64,000 nucleotides of DNA from Rosistilla carotiformis (GCF_007753095.1 NZ_CP036348.1:3968001-4032000); one strand, 5' to 3'; positions 37,043 through 46,155 are shown, numbered from the stretch's first letter. Made by a program: numbers and translations. Notes: a model not told the origin generated them from the sequence alone.

Positions 37043-37555
37043 CTAGCTGTCAGTGGAAGGTTTCTCCCCAACAAGCAAATCCAAGAAATCGGCTTTGGAG
37101 ATGCCTCCCTGCTTCCACTGCAGCACATTCCCGTTCGAGTCGGTAACGACCGTAACCGGAGTCGCTTTCACGCGGTATCGATCGATCGTCGCAGCCGCTT
37201 GAGTATCGTGAACGTCGATCGTCACAGGGATCAGCGATTCATTGACGACCGCCGAAACCTGGTCGTCCGCCCAGACGGTCCGTTTCATGATCCGACACGG
37301 AACGCACCACTGGCTCGTGAAAAAGAGAACCATCGGTTTGCCTTCGGCGACCGCTTGTTGTTGCGCCGTATCAAAATCGTCGGCCCAAGCGACGCGGTTT
37401 GTCGGAACGTAGAAACAGTACCAAGCGTAGCCGAGTGAAATGACAAGAAACGCCAGCCAGAAGCACCGCCAAAAGTGGAAGAACCTTTTTCTGGAGGCGT
37501 TTGTCGGAGCATCGGTTAGAGACGAAGCGTTACTCACGGAATCATCAGGGGTCAT
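37043..37555 (-). CDS. Membrane-anchored thioredoxin-fold protein
   Basis: A 170-residue protein; I start it at the ATG at 37555 (MTPDDSVSNASS) because the upstream codons look non-coding. A short cytoplasmic part and one membrane helix (CFWLAFLVISLGYAWYCF) anchor a periplasmic thioredoxin domain. The active site is WCVPC (in FTSQWCVPCRIMKRTVW), and the cis-Pro loop is KATPVTVV, so a redox-active disulfide is expected. The DsbD-C/thioredoxin_7-like layout suggests disulfide reduction or exchange in the periplasm. It stands 104 bases upstream of the small membrane protein on the same strand; no partner is evident. Confidence 0.88.
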   Translation of the reverse strand: MTPDDSVSNASSLTDAPTNASRKRFFHFWRCFWLAFLVISLGYAWYCFYVPTNRVAWADDFDTAQQQAVAEGKPMVLFFTSQWCVPCRIMKRTVWADDQVSAVVNESLIPVTIDVHDTQAAATIDRYRVKATPVTVVTDSNGNVLQWKQGGISKADFLDLLVGEKPSTDS

Positions 37556-37859
37556 CGGGTGCGCTTGTAGGAAAGTTGTGCGACGCGACACGCACCAGCC
37601 TGTGCTGGCGGCGACGTCCAGCAGATCTGGGACAGTCCTAAGGCACAAACCGGAACCGATGAGGGCGCAGTTTTTTTGAAAAACCGCAGCCGAGCTGACG
37701 AACGCGAGAGCTGTGGGCGAGGCGATCGGTATCGCCAGCCGCCACTAAATGAGCCACCTCAGCCCTGCCGATATCGATCGGCACTCATCGCGACAGGGGA
37801 AGTGGCGTGGCGATTTACAGGCAACGCAAGTTGCTGCTAACGAGAAGAGTCAGAACGAA

Positions 37860-38726
37860 TCAGCTGGCGACAAGACCGTCCCAGACTTTGCGATTCTCGT
37901 GCATCGCAGCAACGATGTCGTTGGGAACTTTCCCGTCTTCCAACAGGGTCCAGCCCGTGAACTTCGCCTGCTTTAACATTGCGAAGAGCTGTTCCCACGG
38001 GTAGATATCGGATCGCAGATCGTGGATGTGGACGACGTTGATCTTTTCTTTGACCAAGTCGAAGTTGTGCTGCAGGCCTTGGCCGGAATGATCGGAGTTG
38101 TTGCAGTTCCAGCAGACAACCGCGTTGGGGTGATCGGCGACCTCGATCATCCGATGGATGTTGGGCAGCTCCGCAGAGCCGTCGCGTCCGTGCACCTCCA
38201 ACCGAATCACGACGCCATGTTCGGCCCCAAATTTTGCGACCTCACGCAACGACATTCCGATCTGATTCAACGTCTTTTCGATGGGAACATTTTTCGGAAT
38301 CCCATTGGGACGCACTTTGACTCCGCTGCCGCCAACGTCGGCGCACAACTTGATGAACTGCTTCGTTTCATCGATGTTCTTTTTCACGATCGCTGGATCG
38401 GGGGAGTGATATTCGCAAGCGCTTCCCAGTCCGACCAATTCGACGTCCGAATCGGCGAAACGTTTGGCGACTTCGCTGCGCTGCCCCGCGTCCAGCGAGA
38501 TTTCAACGCCATGCTTGTGCGTGCTGCGCAATTCGATGCCGCGAAATCCGGTCTCCTCGCAATTGCGAATCAACGTCGGAACGTCCCAGTCGCGTCCCCA
38601 ATTGTAGGTCACCAGGCCAAGTTTCATTCCGTCGGTCTTCTCGTCCGCTGTGGCAAGTCGCGGCTGCGATGCAAGCAAGCCTGCGGAGGCAATCGTCGTT
38701 GTAGCTAAAAAATCTCTTCTTTTCAT
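37860..38726 (-). CDS. Secreted sugar phosphate isomerase/epimerase-like TIM barrel
   Basis: A 288-residue protein starting at the ATG at 38726 with a twin-arginine signal (MKRRDFLATTTIASAGLLAS), so it is exported folded. The mature part is an AP-endonuclease-2-like TIM barrel of the IolE/xylose-isomerase type: KLGLVTYNWGRDWD, GFRGIELRST, then metal-ligand candidates RLEVHGRDG, VVCWNCNNSDHSG and VVHIHDLRSD, and a final Glu in WTLLEDGK. Planctomycetes have many such Tat-exported copies. It heads a region of carbohydrate-type genes but is separated by 583 bases from the next, so a functional link is only suggested. Confidence 0.9.
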   Translation of the reverse strand: MKRRDFLATTTIASAGLLASQPRLATADEKTDGMKLGLVTYNWGRDWDVPTLIRNCEETGFRGIELRSTHKHGVEISLDAGQRSEVAKRFADSDVELVGLGSACEYHSPDPAIVKKNIDETKQFIKLCADVGGSGVKVRPNGIPKNVPIEKTLNQIGMSLREVAKFGAEHGVVIRLEVHGRDGSAELPNIHRMIEVADHPNAVVCWNCNNSDHSGQGLQHNFDLVKEKINVVHIHDLRSDIYPWEQLFAMLKQAKFTGWTLLEDGKVPNDIVAAMHENRKVWDGLVAS

Positions 38727-39309
38727 CGTTCTGTCGCTCTTGTGGAGAGATGGGGTGACGTTGCCAACATCGTTTGATGTGGGCATCTAGAGGAACAACC
38801 GCCGCCATCGTGAAGCAGCAATTGTCGCTGTGACCGTTTCACCGATCGGAAGGAATCCATAGGTGGGGCTGCTCATCTTAGCACGAATCAACACGTTGCG
38901 GTTAAGTATCGTGCTCGGGCAAACAGGGCTATTCAGTGTTTCAATTAGAGGTATTAGCCGGCACGCGTTAGCGGCCGGTTTACCTGGAGAACCGGACGGT
39001 AGCGGTCTGTCGGTTTAATCACAACCAGCTTCCTTACATTAGCCGTTTGGGCGTTAGCCCCGGTTGGGTGGCGGCGGAACCGGGGCTAACGCCCAAACGG
39101 CTCATTAAAACGACAAGCCGCTAGCGCGAGGCGGCTAAATTGCCTAAGCACAAACACTGATCAGCCCTGCTCGGGCAAATTTTCGGCCACGCGCCCCTGC
39201 TGCGTTGTTCAAGAGAACCGGAGGCTATCGCGCGGCGCAGGCTGCCTCAAAACGGAACCAACGACTTGGCTTGCGCGTTGACGATGAGAGCCGTTGTTCG
39301 CGGGCTGGA
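38727..39309. other. Non-coding region rich in GC-type inverted repeats
   Basis: No gene is seen in this 583-base gap. It contains the 25-base perfect inverted repeat at 39041-39102 and, on both sides, related fragments such as TTAGCGGCCGGTTTAC near 38965 and AGCCGCTAGCGCGAGGCGGC near 39116. These look like members of a dispersed, hairpin-forming intergenic repeat family rather than regulatory sites of the flanking genes. Confidence 0.5.
39041..39102. repeat. 25-base perfect inverted repeat with 12-base loop
   Basis: The left arm at 39041-39065 (starting AGCCGTTTGGGCGTTAGCCC) is exactly complementary to the right arm at 39078-39102; the loop GGGTGGCGGCGG spans 39066-39077. It lies about 200 bases past the stop of the SDR gene at 39310-40104, read on the minus strand, so it could end that transcript. 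The length and perfection are unusual for a simple terminator and there is no T-run. Confidence 0.85.
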
Positions 39310-40104
39310 CTACCAAGCGGTCCAGCCACCATCGACCGTGAGGTTTTGGCCGGTGATGTAGCTGCCTGCATCGCTCGCCAACAGCAGCAAGGCCCCTTTG
39401 ACTTCGTGGGGCAAGCCCATCCGGTTCATCGGCGACTTGGTCTTCAGCCGCTCGACCATTTCCGGCGGCGCCTTTTGCGTCGGGAAGGGACCGGGACTGA
39501 GACAATTAACGCGGACACCGTCGCGGGCCCAATAGACGGCAAGGTGCCGCGTCAATTGGATGATGCCTCCCTTGAGCGTATGGTACGACGCGGGACTGGC
39601 CGGGCAGATCCCTTCGTATGTATCGGGGTAGGAACCGACGAGTCCATACATCGATCCGATGTTAACGATGCTGCCGGAGGCACCACGCCCGACCAAATGG
39701 TCTCGCAGCAATCGCGACAGCAAAAAGTAGCCGGTGACATTCCGCATCACACGATTGAACTGTTCGGCCGTGACGTCGGTCAAATCGTGGCTGTCCGCCG
39801 CATTGCCGTTGTTGATCAGGATATCGACGCCACCAGCCAATGAGACCGCGTCGGCAAACCCTCGTTCGATCGAATCGTCATCCAGTTGATCCATCACGAC
39901 GCAGTGATGTTGCGTGCCGTCGGCGCATGGCAGCGACGCAGCGGCGGCCATGCCGTTGTCTCGATCGCGGCTCGCGACGATCACCGAAGCCCCCGCTTCG
40001 GCAAGGGCTCGCGCCATCGCGCTGCCAAGCCAACCGGTCGCTCCGCTGAGCAACGCGACTCGGCCGGAGAGATCAAAAAGGTTTTGAATCGTTGGATCGT
40101 TCAT
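39310..40104 (-). CDS. Short-chain dehydrogenase/reductase
   Basis: A 264-residue SDR. The ATG at 40104 overlaps the TGA of the preceding Gfo/Idh/MocA gene by one base (TGATG), which both fixes the start and shows translational coupling. The cofactor site reads GATGWLGSAMARAL, a variant of the usual TGxxxGxG; the second motif is NNGNA instead of NNAG. The catalytic residues are present: Ser in VNIGSMYG and Tyr/Lys in SYHTLKGG. The C-terminal PMNRMGLPHEVKGALLLLAS and GQNLTVDGGWTAW are typical of sugar or sugar-acid dehydrogenases such as gluconate 5-dehydrogenase. The operon partner is another NAD(P)-dependent sugar-type enzyme. Confidence 0.93.
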   Translation of the reverse strand: MNDPTIQNLFDLSGRVALLSGATGWLGSAMARALAEAGASVIVASRDRDNGMAAAASLPCADGTQHHCVVMDQLDDDSIERGFADAVSLAGGVDILINNGNAADSHDLTDVTAEQFNRVMRNVTGYFLLSRLLRDHLVGRGASGSIVNIGSMYGLVGSYPDTYEGICPASPASYHTLKGGIIQLTRHLAVYWARDGVRVNCLSPGPFPTQKAPPEMVERLKTKSPMNRMGLPHEVKGALLLLASDAGSYITGQNLTVDGGWTAW

Positions 40105-41114
40105 CAAATGTTTACCGGCTGTACCGTTTCCCAGCTGCCTGTTTTGCGTGATTTCAAAATCGCCAGCGTCGACATCAGCGTGCTGATACCATCGTCCAAC
40201 GAGCACAACGGATCGGCCCGACCGTCGAGCAGGTCCAAGAACGCCTCGGCTTGCCGAATGTAATAGTCATCACGCTCATGCACAAACGATTCCATCTCGG
40301 TCCAATCGCCGCCGATCTCCCGTGCGGCGAGCCAACGCTGGCCGTTTAACTCCCAGCGAACAGCCCCTTCAGTACACAACACCGTGATCACAAACTCATT
40401 GACATATTGGTGTTGGTTGACGCTGATGCTGGACATCACGCTGCCATGCCGGGCGATCAGGTTCAGCGTGTCTTCCACCTCTACGCCATCGAGCACTTCG
40501 TGCGATGCATCGACGACAACCTTTGTGGCAGGCCCCGCAAACCATTCGACGGCGTTCAATTGATGGGGCAAGCTGTCTTGGATCAATCCGCCACCTTGCG
40601 CCGGATCGGCATAATAGATGTCTCGATAGGCAGGCCGGTAGAACGGAAAGTTTTGGCCGGAAGTGACTTGGACTTGCACGATCCGGCCGAACTGCCCCGA
40701 CTGAACCGCTGCCCGCATGTTTTGCAAAGCGGGTAGGACGCGGTAGACGAACCCGACGCCAACGCGCAACTTTTTCTGGCGGACCGTTTCGAGCAACTCG
40801 GCGATGCCGTCAGGTTTCAAGCTGAGCGGTTTTTCGATCAACAGATCGAGTCCGCGATCGGCCAATCCGCGGGCCATCGGGATGTGCATCGGAGCAGGCG
40901 ACGCAATCACGGCTGCCGAGAACGGTTCGTTCTCCAACGCTTGCTCCCACGACGGGTAACCGTTGACCCCATAACGCGCGGACACCTCCCGACGTCGGTC
41001 GTCCATCGGTTCGCAGACGGCCATTTTACAGCGGCCCGTCGATTGGAAACAACGCAGGTGGCGTTCTCCGATGGAGCCGGCACCGATCACAAGAATGCTT
41101 GGGTTTTCTGTCAT
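40104..41114 (-). CDS. Gfo/Idh/MocA-family oxidoreductase
   Basis: A 336-residue NAD(P)-dependent oxidoreductase. The Rossmann motif is VIGAGSIGERHLRCF at the N-terminus and the conserved EKPLSLKPD marks the family; the C-terminal beta-sheet domain has LPHQLNAVEWFAGP with a His in the usual active-site area. Substrates of this family are mostly sugars and inositols. It is cotranscribed and coupled with the SDR at 39310-40104. The gene starts about 240 bases from the divergent amidohydrolase, suggesting a shared control region for a small catabolic set. Confidence 0.93.
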   Translation of the reverse strand: MTENPSILVIGAGSIGERHLRCFQSTGRCKMAVCEPMDDRRREVSARYGVNGYPSWEQALENEPFSAAVIASPAPMHIPMARGLADRGLDLLIEKPLSLKPDGIAELLETVRQKKLRVGVGFVYRVLPALQNMRAAVQSGQFGRIVQVQVTSGQNFPFYRPAYRDIYYADPAQGGGLIQDSLPHQLNAVEWFAGPATKVVVDASHEVLDGVEVEDTLNLIARHGSVMSSISVNQHQYVNEFVITVLCTEGAVRWELNGQRWLAAREIGGDWTEMESFVHERDDYYIRQAEAFLDLLDGRADPLCSLDDGISTLMSTLAILKSRKTGSWETVQPVNI

Positions 41115-41168
41115 AATCGCAGATTGTACTCGATCGTTTCACCACGCACGGGGCGGCAGCCCCTATAA

Positions 41169-41348
41169 ATAAACCGATTTGAAAAAGAGAGCGAGACGCC
41201 CCGCTTCGGCTCGTTCAAACAACTCTTTGACGCTCGTCGAGGACCGCCCGCTGGATGGTTCGACGCGCTGTCGACCGACCTGCGGCGACAACAGAACGCG
41301 GCCGAAGTCGTCCCGGTTCTTCGTGTTGCTGTTACCCGCCGTGAATAA
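41169..41348 (+). pseudogene. Protein-like open segment without start codon, possible gene remnant
   Basis: Between the divergent Gfo/Idh/MocA and amidohydrolase genes, the frame from 41169 to the TAA at 41346-41348 reads like real protein: ETPRFGSFKQLFDARRGPPA, then GWFDALSTDLRRQQNAAEVV, ending VLRVAVTRRE. A stop directly precedes it (41166-41168) and there is no ATG, GTG or TTG in the frame before the protein-like part. It may be the 3' end of a lost gene or a small protein begun from an unusual codon. It ends ten bases before the amidohydrolase ATG. I do not recognise it. Confidence 0.25.
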
Positions 41349-41357
41349 GGAAATCCC

Positions 41358-42203
41358 ATGATCACCGACATCCACAGCCATACCTGGCCCTTCCCCGATG
41401 CGTTTGACGACGAGTTCATGCGGCAAGCTTCGGCAGCAAAGGCGGGAGCCGTTGTCGATCTGACGATTCGATTGGAAGACTACCGCAACACAGCACCGCA
41501 GGGAACGCGGACCGTTGTGTTCGGCGGCAAAGCTCGCTTGAGCGGTCTGTGGGTCGACGACAACTATGTCGCGCAGTATGTGGCCACAGATCCCGAACAT
41601 CTTCGCGGCTTCCTTTCGATCGACCCAACGCAATCGGACTGGGAACGCGAAATGCGGCACGGTCACGAGGAGCTGGGGCTTTGCGGCGTCAAGCTGCTGC
41701 CGATGTATGCCGGGTTTGGCGTCGACGACGAGCGTTTGGAACCGCTGTGGAAATATGTTCAACAGAAATCGTTGCCGGTGCTGTTGCATACCGGGACCAC
41801 GTTTATCCGCCAGGCACCGCTGAAGTACACCCTGCCCCGATTGATCGATCCGGTGGCAACCCGATATCCGGAGATCCGGTTTGTGTTGGCTCACCTGAGT
41901 CATCCCTACGAGGGAGAGTGCGTGGCGACGATTCGCAAACATCCCAACGTCTATTCCGACATCAGTGCGTTGCACTATCGCCCGTGGCAGCTCTACAACA
42001 GCCTGATGCTGGTGCAGGAGTATGGCGTTTGGGACAAGCTGCTGTTCGGTTCGGACTACCCCTTCACGACCGTGAACGATTCGATCGCGGGATTGCAGAA
42101 GTTGAACACGATGGTCGAAGGGACCAACTTGCCTCGTTTGGACGATCAAAAGATCGAACAACTGATCCATCGAGACGGCTTTGAGATTTTGGGGATCCGT
42201 TAA
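41358..42203 (+). CDS. Metal-dependent amidohydrolase (COG2159-like)
   Basis: A 281-residue hydrolase with an AAGGAA ribosome-binding site just before the ATG. The fold signature of the amidohydrolase superfamily is clear: N-terminal DIHSHTWPF (HxH metal ligands), LPVLLHTGTTF, a third His region FVLAHLSHPYEGE, and the catalytic Asp in LLFGSDYPF. Relatives decarboxylate or hydrolyse small aromatic or sugar-derived acids and lactones. It is divergent from the Gfo/Idh/MocA-SDR pair and convergent with the HpcH-type aldolase, which fits a catabolic route for a carboxylic acid or sugar acid. A hairpin repeat (42226-42294) follows the stop. Confidence 0.9.
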   Translation: MITDIHSHTWPFPDAFDDEFMRQASAAKAGAVVDLTIRLEDYRNTAPQGTRTVVFGGKARLSGLWVDDNYVAQYVATDPEHLRGFLSIDPTQSDWEREMRHGHEELGLCGVKLLPMYAGFGVDDERLEPLWKYVQQKSLPVLLHTGTTFIRQAPLKYTLPRLIDPVATRYPEIRFVLAHLSHPYEGECVATIRKHPNVYSDISALHYRPWQLYNSLMLVQEYGVWDKLLFGSDYPFTTVNDSIAGLQKLNTMVEGTNLPRLDDQKIEQLIHRDGFEILGIR

Positions 42204-42225
42204 ACACAATACCGTTTAACGAAGC

Positions 42226-42294
42226 GTAGTGGACGAGGTTACGAGTCCTTTTGCATCAGACCAAATCGCTGGGACTCGTAACCTCGTCCACTAC
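42226..42294. repeat. Single copy of the 117-base hairpin element
   Basis: Arms of 23 bases (42226-42248 and 42272-42294, starting GTAGTGGACGAGG) pair perfectly around a 23-base loop. The surrounding sequence from about 42212 to 42332, including ACGGTACGAGGCTCC, matches the unit repeated four times at 62370-62844, so this is a dispersed element. Here it lies between the convergent amidohydrolase and aldolase genes, 23 bases after the first stop, where it may act as a terminator. Confidence 0.85.
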
Positions 42295-42397
42295 ATCCCG
42301 CCGCTTGTTCCTTCGACGGTACGAGGCTCCTTCGTTGAGCCGCATTGCCATTAAACAAGCCGCGCCCGAAATTTAGCCAACAAGCGACAGGTGTTGC

Positions 42398-43159
42398 TTA
42401 GGTCAGATCGTTGAACCGCTGACCGTCTTGGGCAAGCGCAGCGGACCAGCTCTGGAATTCGCTGCTGTTGACCAGCAGTTGCGCTCCCTGGTCCTTCCGC
42501 TTTTGCATCTCAGCGGTCGGCAGCGTCGGACCGCCAAACGCCTTGCCATGTTTGCGGCAGGCAGCTGCAACAATTTCCCACGCCTGGTCAAGCGTCATCT
42601 CTCCGCTCTGACGCAATCGCAGTCCGAGATCACCGGGGCCCACGAAGATCATGTCGACCCCTTCGATCGCAGCGATCTCTTCCACATTGCGAACCCCTTC
42701 GGGCGTTTCAACTTGCACGCACAAGAACGTTTCGCGATTCGCCCAGGCGACATATTCATCGGCATCGTGGATATAGAAGTCGGCATCCAGGCCAGCGTTG
42801 TCGATTCCGCGATCACCGATCGGCGGGAACTTGACCGCATCGACCAGCATCTTCGCCTTTTCCGCTGTCGAGACGTGAGGGATCAGCAACCCAGCGGCGC
42901 CATCTTCGAGATACCGACACAGCCCGGTTTTCTCCAGTGTCGGAGGGCGGATCATCAAGTCGATGTCGTATAGATGGGAAAAGGCGAGGAGCGCTTCGAC
43001 CTCGCGTGTCGTCATCGCCCGATGTTCCAAGTCGATCCAAATGCAATCGTACCCCGCCCGCGCCGCGTGGCAGACATAAGCCGGCACATAGTGGCCGATA
43101 ACACATGTCTTGATCACTTCGCCTTGGCGTATTTTTGCGAGCGTTTTACTTTTTCTCAT
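42398..43159 (-). CDS. HpcH/HpaI-family aldolase
   Basis: A 253-residue class II aldolase of the group that includes 2-keto-3-deoxy-L-rhamnonate aldolase and 4-hydroxy-2-oxoheptanedioate aldolase; these cleave 2-keto acids to pyruvate and an aldehyde. The family marks are IWIDLEHRAMTTREVE, the metal-binding Glu in CVQVETPEGVRNVEEI and Asp in MIFVGPGDLGLRL. The usual active-site Arg segment reads LMIRPPT. It is followed 60 bases downstream on the other side by the symporter gene start region and lies in a set of sugar-acid type genes, so a substrate of that kind is likely but unproven. Confidence 0.94.
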   Translation of the reverse strand: MRKSKTLAKIRQGEVIKTCVIGHYVPAYVCHAARAGYDCIWIDLEHRAMTTREVEALLAFSHLYDIDLMIRPPTLEKTGLCRYLEDGAAGLLIPHVSTAEKAKMLVDAVKFPPIGDRGIDNAGLDADFYIHDADEYVAWANRETFLCVQVETPEGVRNVEEIAAIEGVDMIFVGPGDLGLRLRQSGEMTLDQAWEIVAAACRKHGKAFGGPTLPTAEMQKRKDQGAQLLVNSSEFQSWSAALAQDGQRFNDLT

Positions 43160-43219
43160 CGTCCGTGTCGCTTCTATTGGTTGTTATAAAAAGAGGTGCC
43201 GATTCTGCGTTGCCGAAGA

Positions 43220-44731
43220 CTAACTGTCGTTGCTTTTTGAGGGATACAGAGGTGCACAAAGTAGGCAGGCCGTCGTGCCCACTGTTAAGCCTGCCAGTAG
43301 AGACGCTGGCGCGATCCACTGGAAGCTGATCGGATCCAATCCCGTGTCGGGATCGGTTCCGAAGATCACTCCTGAAAATGCAATGGTCACTGCAACGCCG
43401 ACGCTTGCCACCGTGCCGATCCAAACGCCAAGTGCGTTTGAGAAAGGTACAAATAGGGCAAAGAAGAACAGTAACGCAATCGGGACTGACAGTAAGTTGA
43501 CGGTTTTGTTCGTCACCGCCATGAAGTTTCCGGGAATGTATTCCATGAAGGTGCTGATCAACACGACGGTGGTTCCAATGGCGACCGCCAACGATCGGGC
43601 ATACAGAAGATGTTTCTTCTCCGTCGCGGGTTTCCGGCCGAAGCGATCCAAATAATCAGTCATCACGACGGCGGTGATCGAATTGACACCCGAATCGATA
43701 CTGGACATCGCTGCGGCAAACAGTCCCGACACGACCAAACCGGTGACGACCGGCGGCAGATGCGAGGCGATGAAGTGTGGAAACAAACCGTCCGCTTGTG
43801 CTTTGAGCGACACGTCTTTGGGCATGAACTCAGGGTGCGCCTGGAAATATCCAAGCAACGCGATTCCCACGAGTCCCAGTGTGGCTCCGACCACCATGGC
43901 AACAATCAATTGGATCGCGATGGCTCGCCGCGCGGCCTTCACATCTTTGGTCGCCATAAACCGTTGCACAGAAACTTGATCGCCGGCCGATGTGCAGACC
44001 GTCCAAAGAAAGACCGAAAGGGCCGATCCGAACACGGTCACTCGGGTCGCTGGATCGAGACTGAAGATCGGTTGGGAATCCCAAGCATCACCGGGCCATT
44101 CCGATGGGAACCATCCGAGTCCGCCCATCTGGTAGGTGACCACGCCAAGTACCAATAGCGACCCGCCGTAAAGCAACAGCGTTTGCATCGTGTCGGTGAT
44201 CACCACCGCTTGCAGTCCGCCCAACGAAGTGTAGGTGACCGCAAAGATTCCGGTGACCAAAACGATCCAAGGGACCATGTCGTCGCCGCCCCCGATCATG
44301 ATCGCGATCGCTTTGGCGGTTAAAAAGACAAGTAACGACATCCATACAAGTCGCAGCAACACAAACATCGTTGCGCCAAGCAATCGGATGCTGAGCCCCA
44401 GTTGGTTCTCAAGCAATTCGTACGCACTGGTCACCCGTTGCCGCATGTAGACGGGCAGCAGAACCAACGCCACAAACAGATAGACAAACGGGTAGGCGAG
44501 ATAGTTGGTCAGATAGATCGGCCCTTTGCCGAGCACTTCGCCCGGTATCGCCAGATAGCTGATCGTGCTCAACAGCGTCGCAAACAACGAGATCCCGATC
44601 AGGATGGGGTTCATTTGCCCGGAGCCGACGAAATATTCGCTGGTATCCTCCTGCTTGCGACCGTAATACCAGCCGAGCCCGATCGTGGACGTGGCATAGA
44701 GAAACAAAATAATCCAGTCGATGATGGCCAT
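43220..44731 (-). CDS. Sodium/solute symporter (SSS family)
   Basis: A 503-residue integral membrane carrier with about 13 hydrophobic helices. Typical features are the N-terminal IGLGWYYGRKQEDTSEYFVG, GEVLGKGPIYLTNY, TSLGGLQAVVITDTMQTLLL and SSIDSGVNSITAVVMTDYLD, which carries the conserved small and polar residues of the sodium site. Family members import sugars, amino acids, carboxylates or iodide with sodium. It follows the aldolase in reverse order on the same strand (its stop is 60 bases upstream of the aldolase start codon, so the symporter is transcribed first), making uptake of the aldolase pathway substrate a natural hypothesis. Confidence 0.94.
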   Translation of the reverse strand: MAIIDWIILFLYATSTIGLGWYYGRKQEDTSEYFVGSGQMNPILIGISLFATLLSTISYLAIPGEVLGKGPIYLTNYLAYPFVYLFVALVLLPVYMRQRVTSAYELLENQLGLSIRLLGATMFVLLRLVWMSLLVFLTAKAIAIMIGGGDDMVPWIVLVTGIFAVTYTSLGGLQAVVITDTMQTLLLYGGSLLVLGVVTYQMGGLGWFPSEWPGDAWDSQPIFSLDPATRVTVFGSALSVFLWTVCTSAGDQVSVQRFMATKDVKAARRAIAIQLIVAMVVGATLGLVGIALLGYFQAHPEFMPKDVSLKAQADGLFPHFIASHLPPVVTGLVVSGLFAAAMSSIDSGVNSITAVVMTDYLDRFGRKPATEKKHLLYARSLAVAIGTTVVLISTFMEYIPGNFMAVTNKTVNLLSVPIALLFFFALFVPFSNALGVWIGTVASVGVAVTIAFSGVIFGTDPDTGLDPISFQWIAPASLLAGLTVGTTACLLCAPLYPSKSNDS

Positions 44732-44862
44732 TGTCTGTGGTGGGTTGAGAGAGGCGTGAAGAGATAGGTGGGGTGAGAGGGGGCGAGGGCCCCGATTCTA
44801 GTCGATGCGACACCGATCGTGAAATCGGGCGGATTGATCGCGACGACGCGTTGGCACTGCCG

Positions 44863-46155
44863 CTATGAAATTTTACGTTGGGCGTTGATACCTAAAGCGC
44901 ACAGGGCAGCGACCAGATAGCCCGCTGAAAAGAGATAAAACGCTTCGTGCCAGTCGCCGTTGTGATCCCACTTCTTTAACACGATGGGGACCAGTAGCGG
45001 CGTGACTGCGGCACCAAAGTTGCCCCACATGTTTCCCCAACCGAAGACGGCCGCCGTGTTTTTGCCTCCGACATCTTGCATGTAAGCCCAGACGGCGGGA
45101 ACGCTCATGTCGGTCATAAACGCCACGATTGAAGCGGCGATGACAAACGACCAAGCCGATTCCAAGTGCAGGCAAGAAAGGTAGGCGCACAGCGCGACCG
45201 TAGAACAACCGGCGATGGGGAGCGAGCGTCCCCATCGCGTCCCAAGCCGTTGCGTACAGATATCGGTCAGCGGACCGCCTAACAGCATGCCGCCGATTCC
45301 AGCAAACAAAACGATCGTTGACATCAAGCCGCCAATCGTCGCGTCGACCTGCTTCACATCCTGCAAATAGGTCGGCAGCCAAGTGACCAGGAAAACCCAT
45401 CCGATGTTGACCCCAAACTGCAAGGCGCACATCATCCACATCGTTCCGCTGCTGACGAGTGTCAGGATCGGCGGAAACGCAGCGCTGGAGCCGCCGTCGT
45501 CCGGACTGTCGAAGCGGGTGATCAATTCCCGTTCTTCGGCGTTGCAAGCGGGATGGTCCATCGGCGTTTCGCGAAAGATCCGCCAGAAATAGCCCGCCAC
45601 AAATAGCCCAGCCAATCCGTAAAGCGCCAGCACGATTTGCCAGCTCAAATAATCTTTCAACAGCCAGGCGGTCAGCAGCGGTGCGATCGCGCCACCGAGC
45701 CGGCCACCAAACGACACGATGCTACTGGCGGTCCCGCGACGTGGAAGTTCGATCCAACGTTTCACCAAACTGCCAGCGGTCGGATAACATCCCGCCTGGG
45801 AAAGTCCAAACAGCAGCCGCACCACCAACAGCATCACAAACCCATTGGCAAACCCGGTCAACAGCGTACAGATCGACCAGACTGCGATGTAGATCGGCAT
45901 CATGCGGCGGGCGCCAAAGCGGTCCGACAGCCAACCGGCGGGGACCTGTGCGAGCGCGTAGGAGAAGAAGAAGGCGGACATCACCATGCCAACCTGCTCG
46001 TCCGACAACTGGAGCGCCTGGCGAAAGTCTTGCAGTTTTGCAATCTCTGCGATGCAGATCCGGTCCAGATACAACATCACCGCAGCAAGCGTCGTCGCTC
46101 CGATCACGTGATAGCGAATGCGTGTGGGGGACTCGCGCTCGGATTCCATCGTCAT
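44863..46155 (-). CDS. MFS transporter, anion:cation symporter type
   Basis: A 430-residue, 12-helix major facilitator protein. The frame is open for another 115 codons upstream, but that part lacks protein character; I start at the ATG at 46155 (a second ATG at 46149 is also possible). The first helix has LYLDRICIAEIAK and the loop after helix 2 reads GWLSDRFGARRMMP, the classic MFS motif; LFGLSQAGCYPTAGSLVKRW and GTASSIVSFGGRLGG resemble the hexuronate/galactonate group (ACS family). It likely imports a sugar acid or related anion. It is transcribed just ahead of the SSS symporter. Confidence 0.93.
   Translation of the reverse strand: MTMESERESPTRIRYHVIGATTLAAVMLYLDRICIAEIAKLQDFRQALQLSDEQVGMVMSAFFFSYALAQVPAGWLSDRFGARRMMPIYIAVWSICTLLTGFANGFVMLLVVRLLFGLSQAGCYPTAGSLVKRWIELPRRGTASSIVSFGGRLGGAIAPLLTAWLLKDYLSWQIVLALYGLAGLFVAGYFWRIFRETPMDHPACNAEERELITRFDSPDDGGSSAAFPPILTLVSSGTMWMMCALQFGVNIGWVFLVTWLPTYLQDVKQVDATIGGLMSTIVLFAGIGGMLLGGPLTDICTQRLGTRWGRSLPIAGCSTVALCAYLSCLHLESAWSFVIAASIVAFMTDMSVPAVWAYMQDVGGKNTAAVFGWGNMWGNFGAAVTPLLVPIVLKKWDHNGDWHEAFYLFSAGYLVAALCALGINAQRKIS

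Noticed and set aside
41163-42209. 348-codon minus-strand open frame
   Set aside because: Antisense to the amidohydrolase, which has HxH and GSDYPF motifs and a ribosome-binding site.
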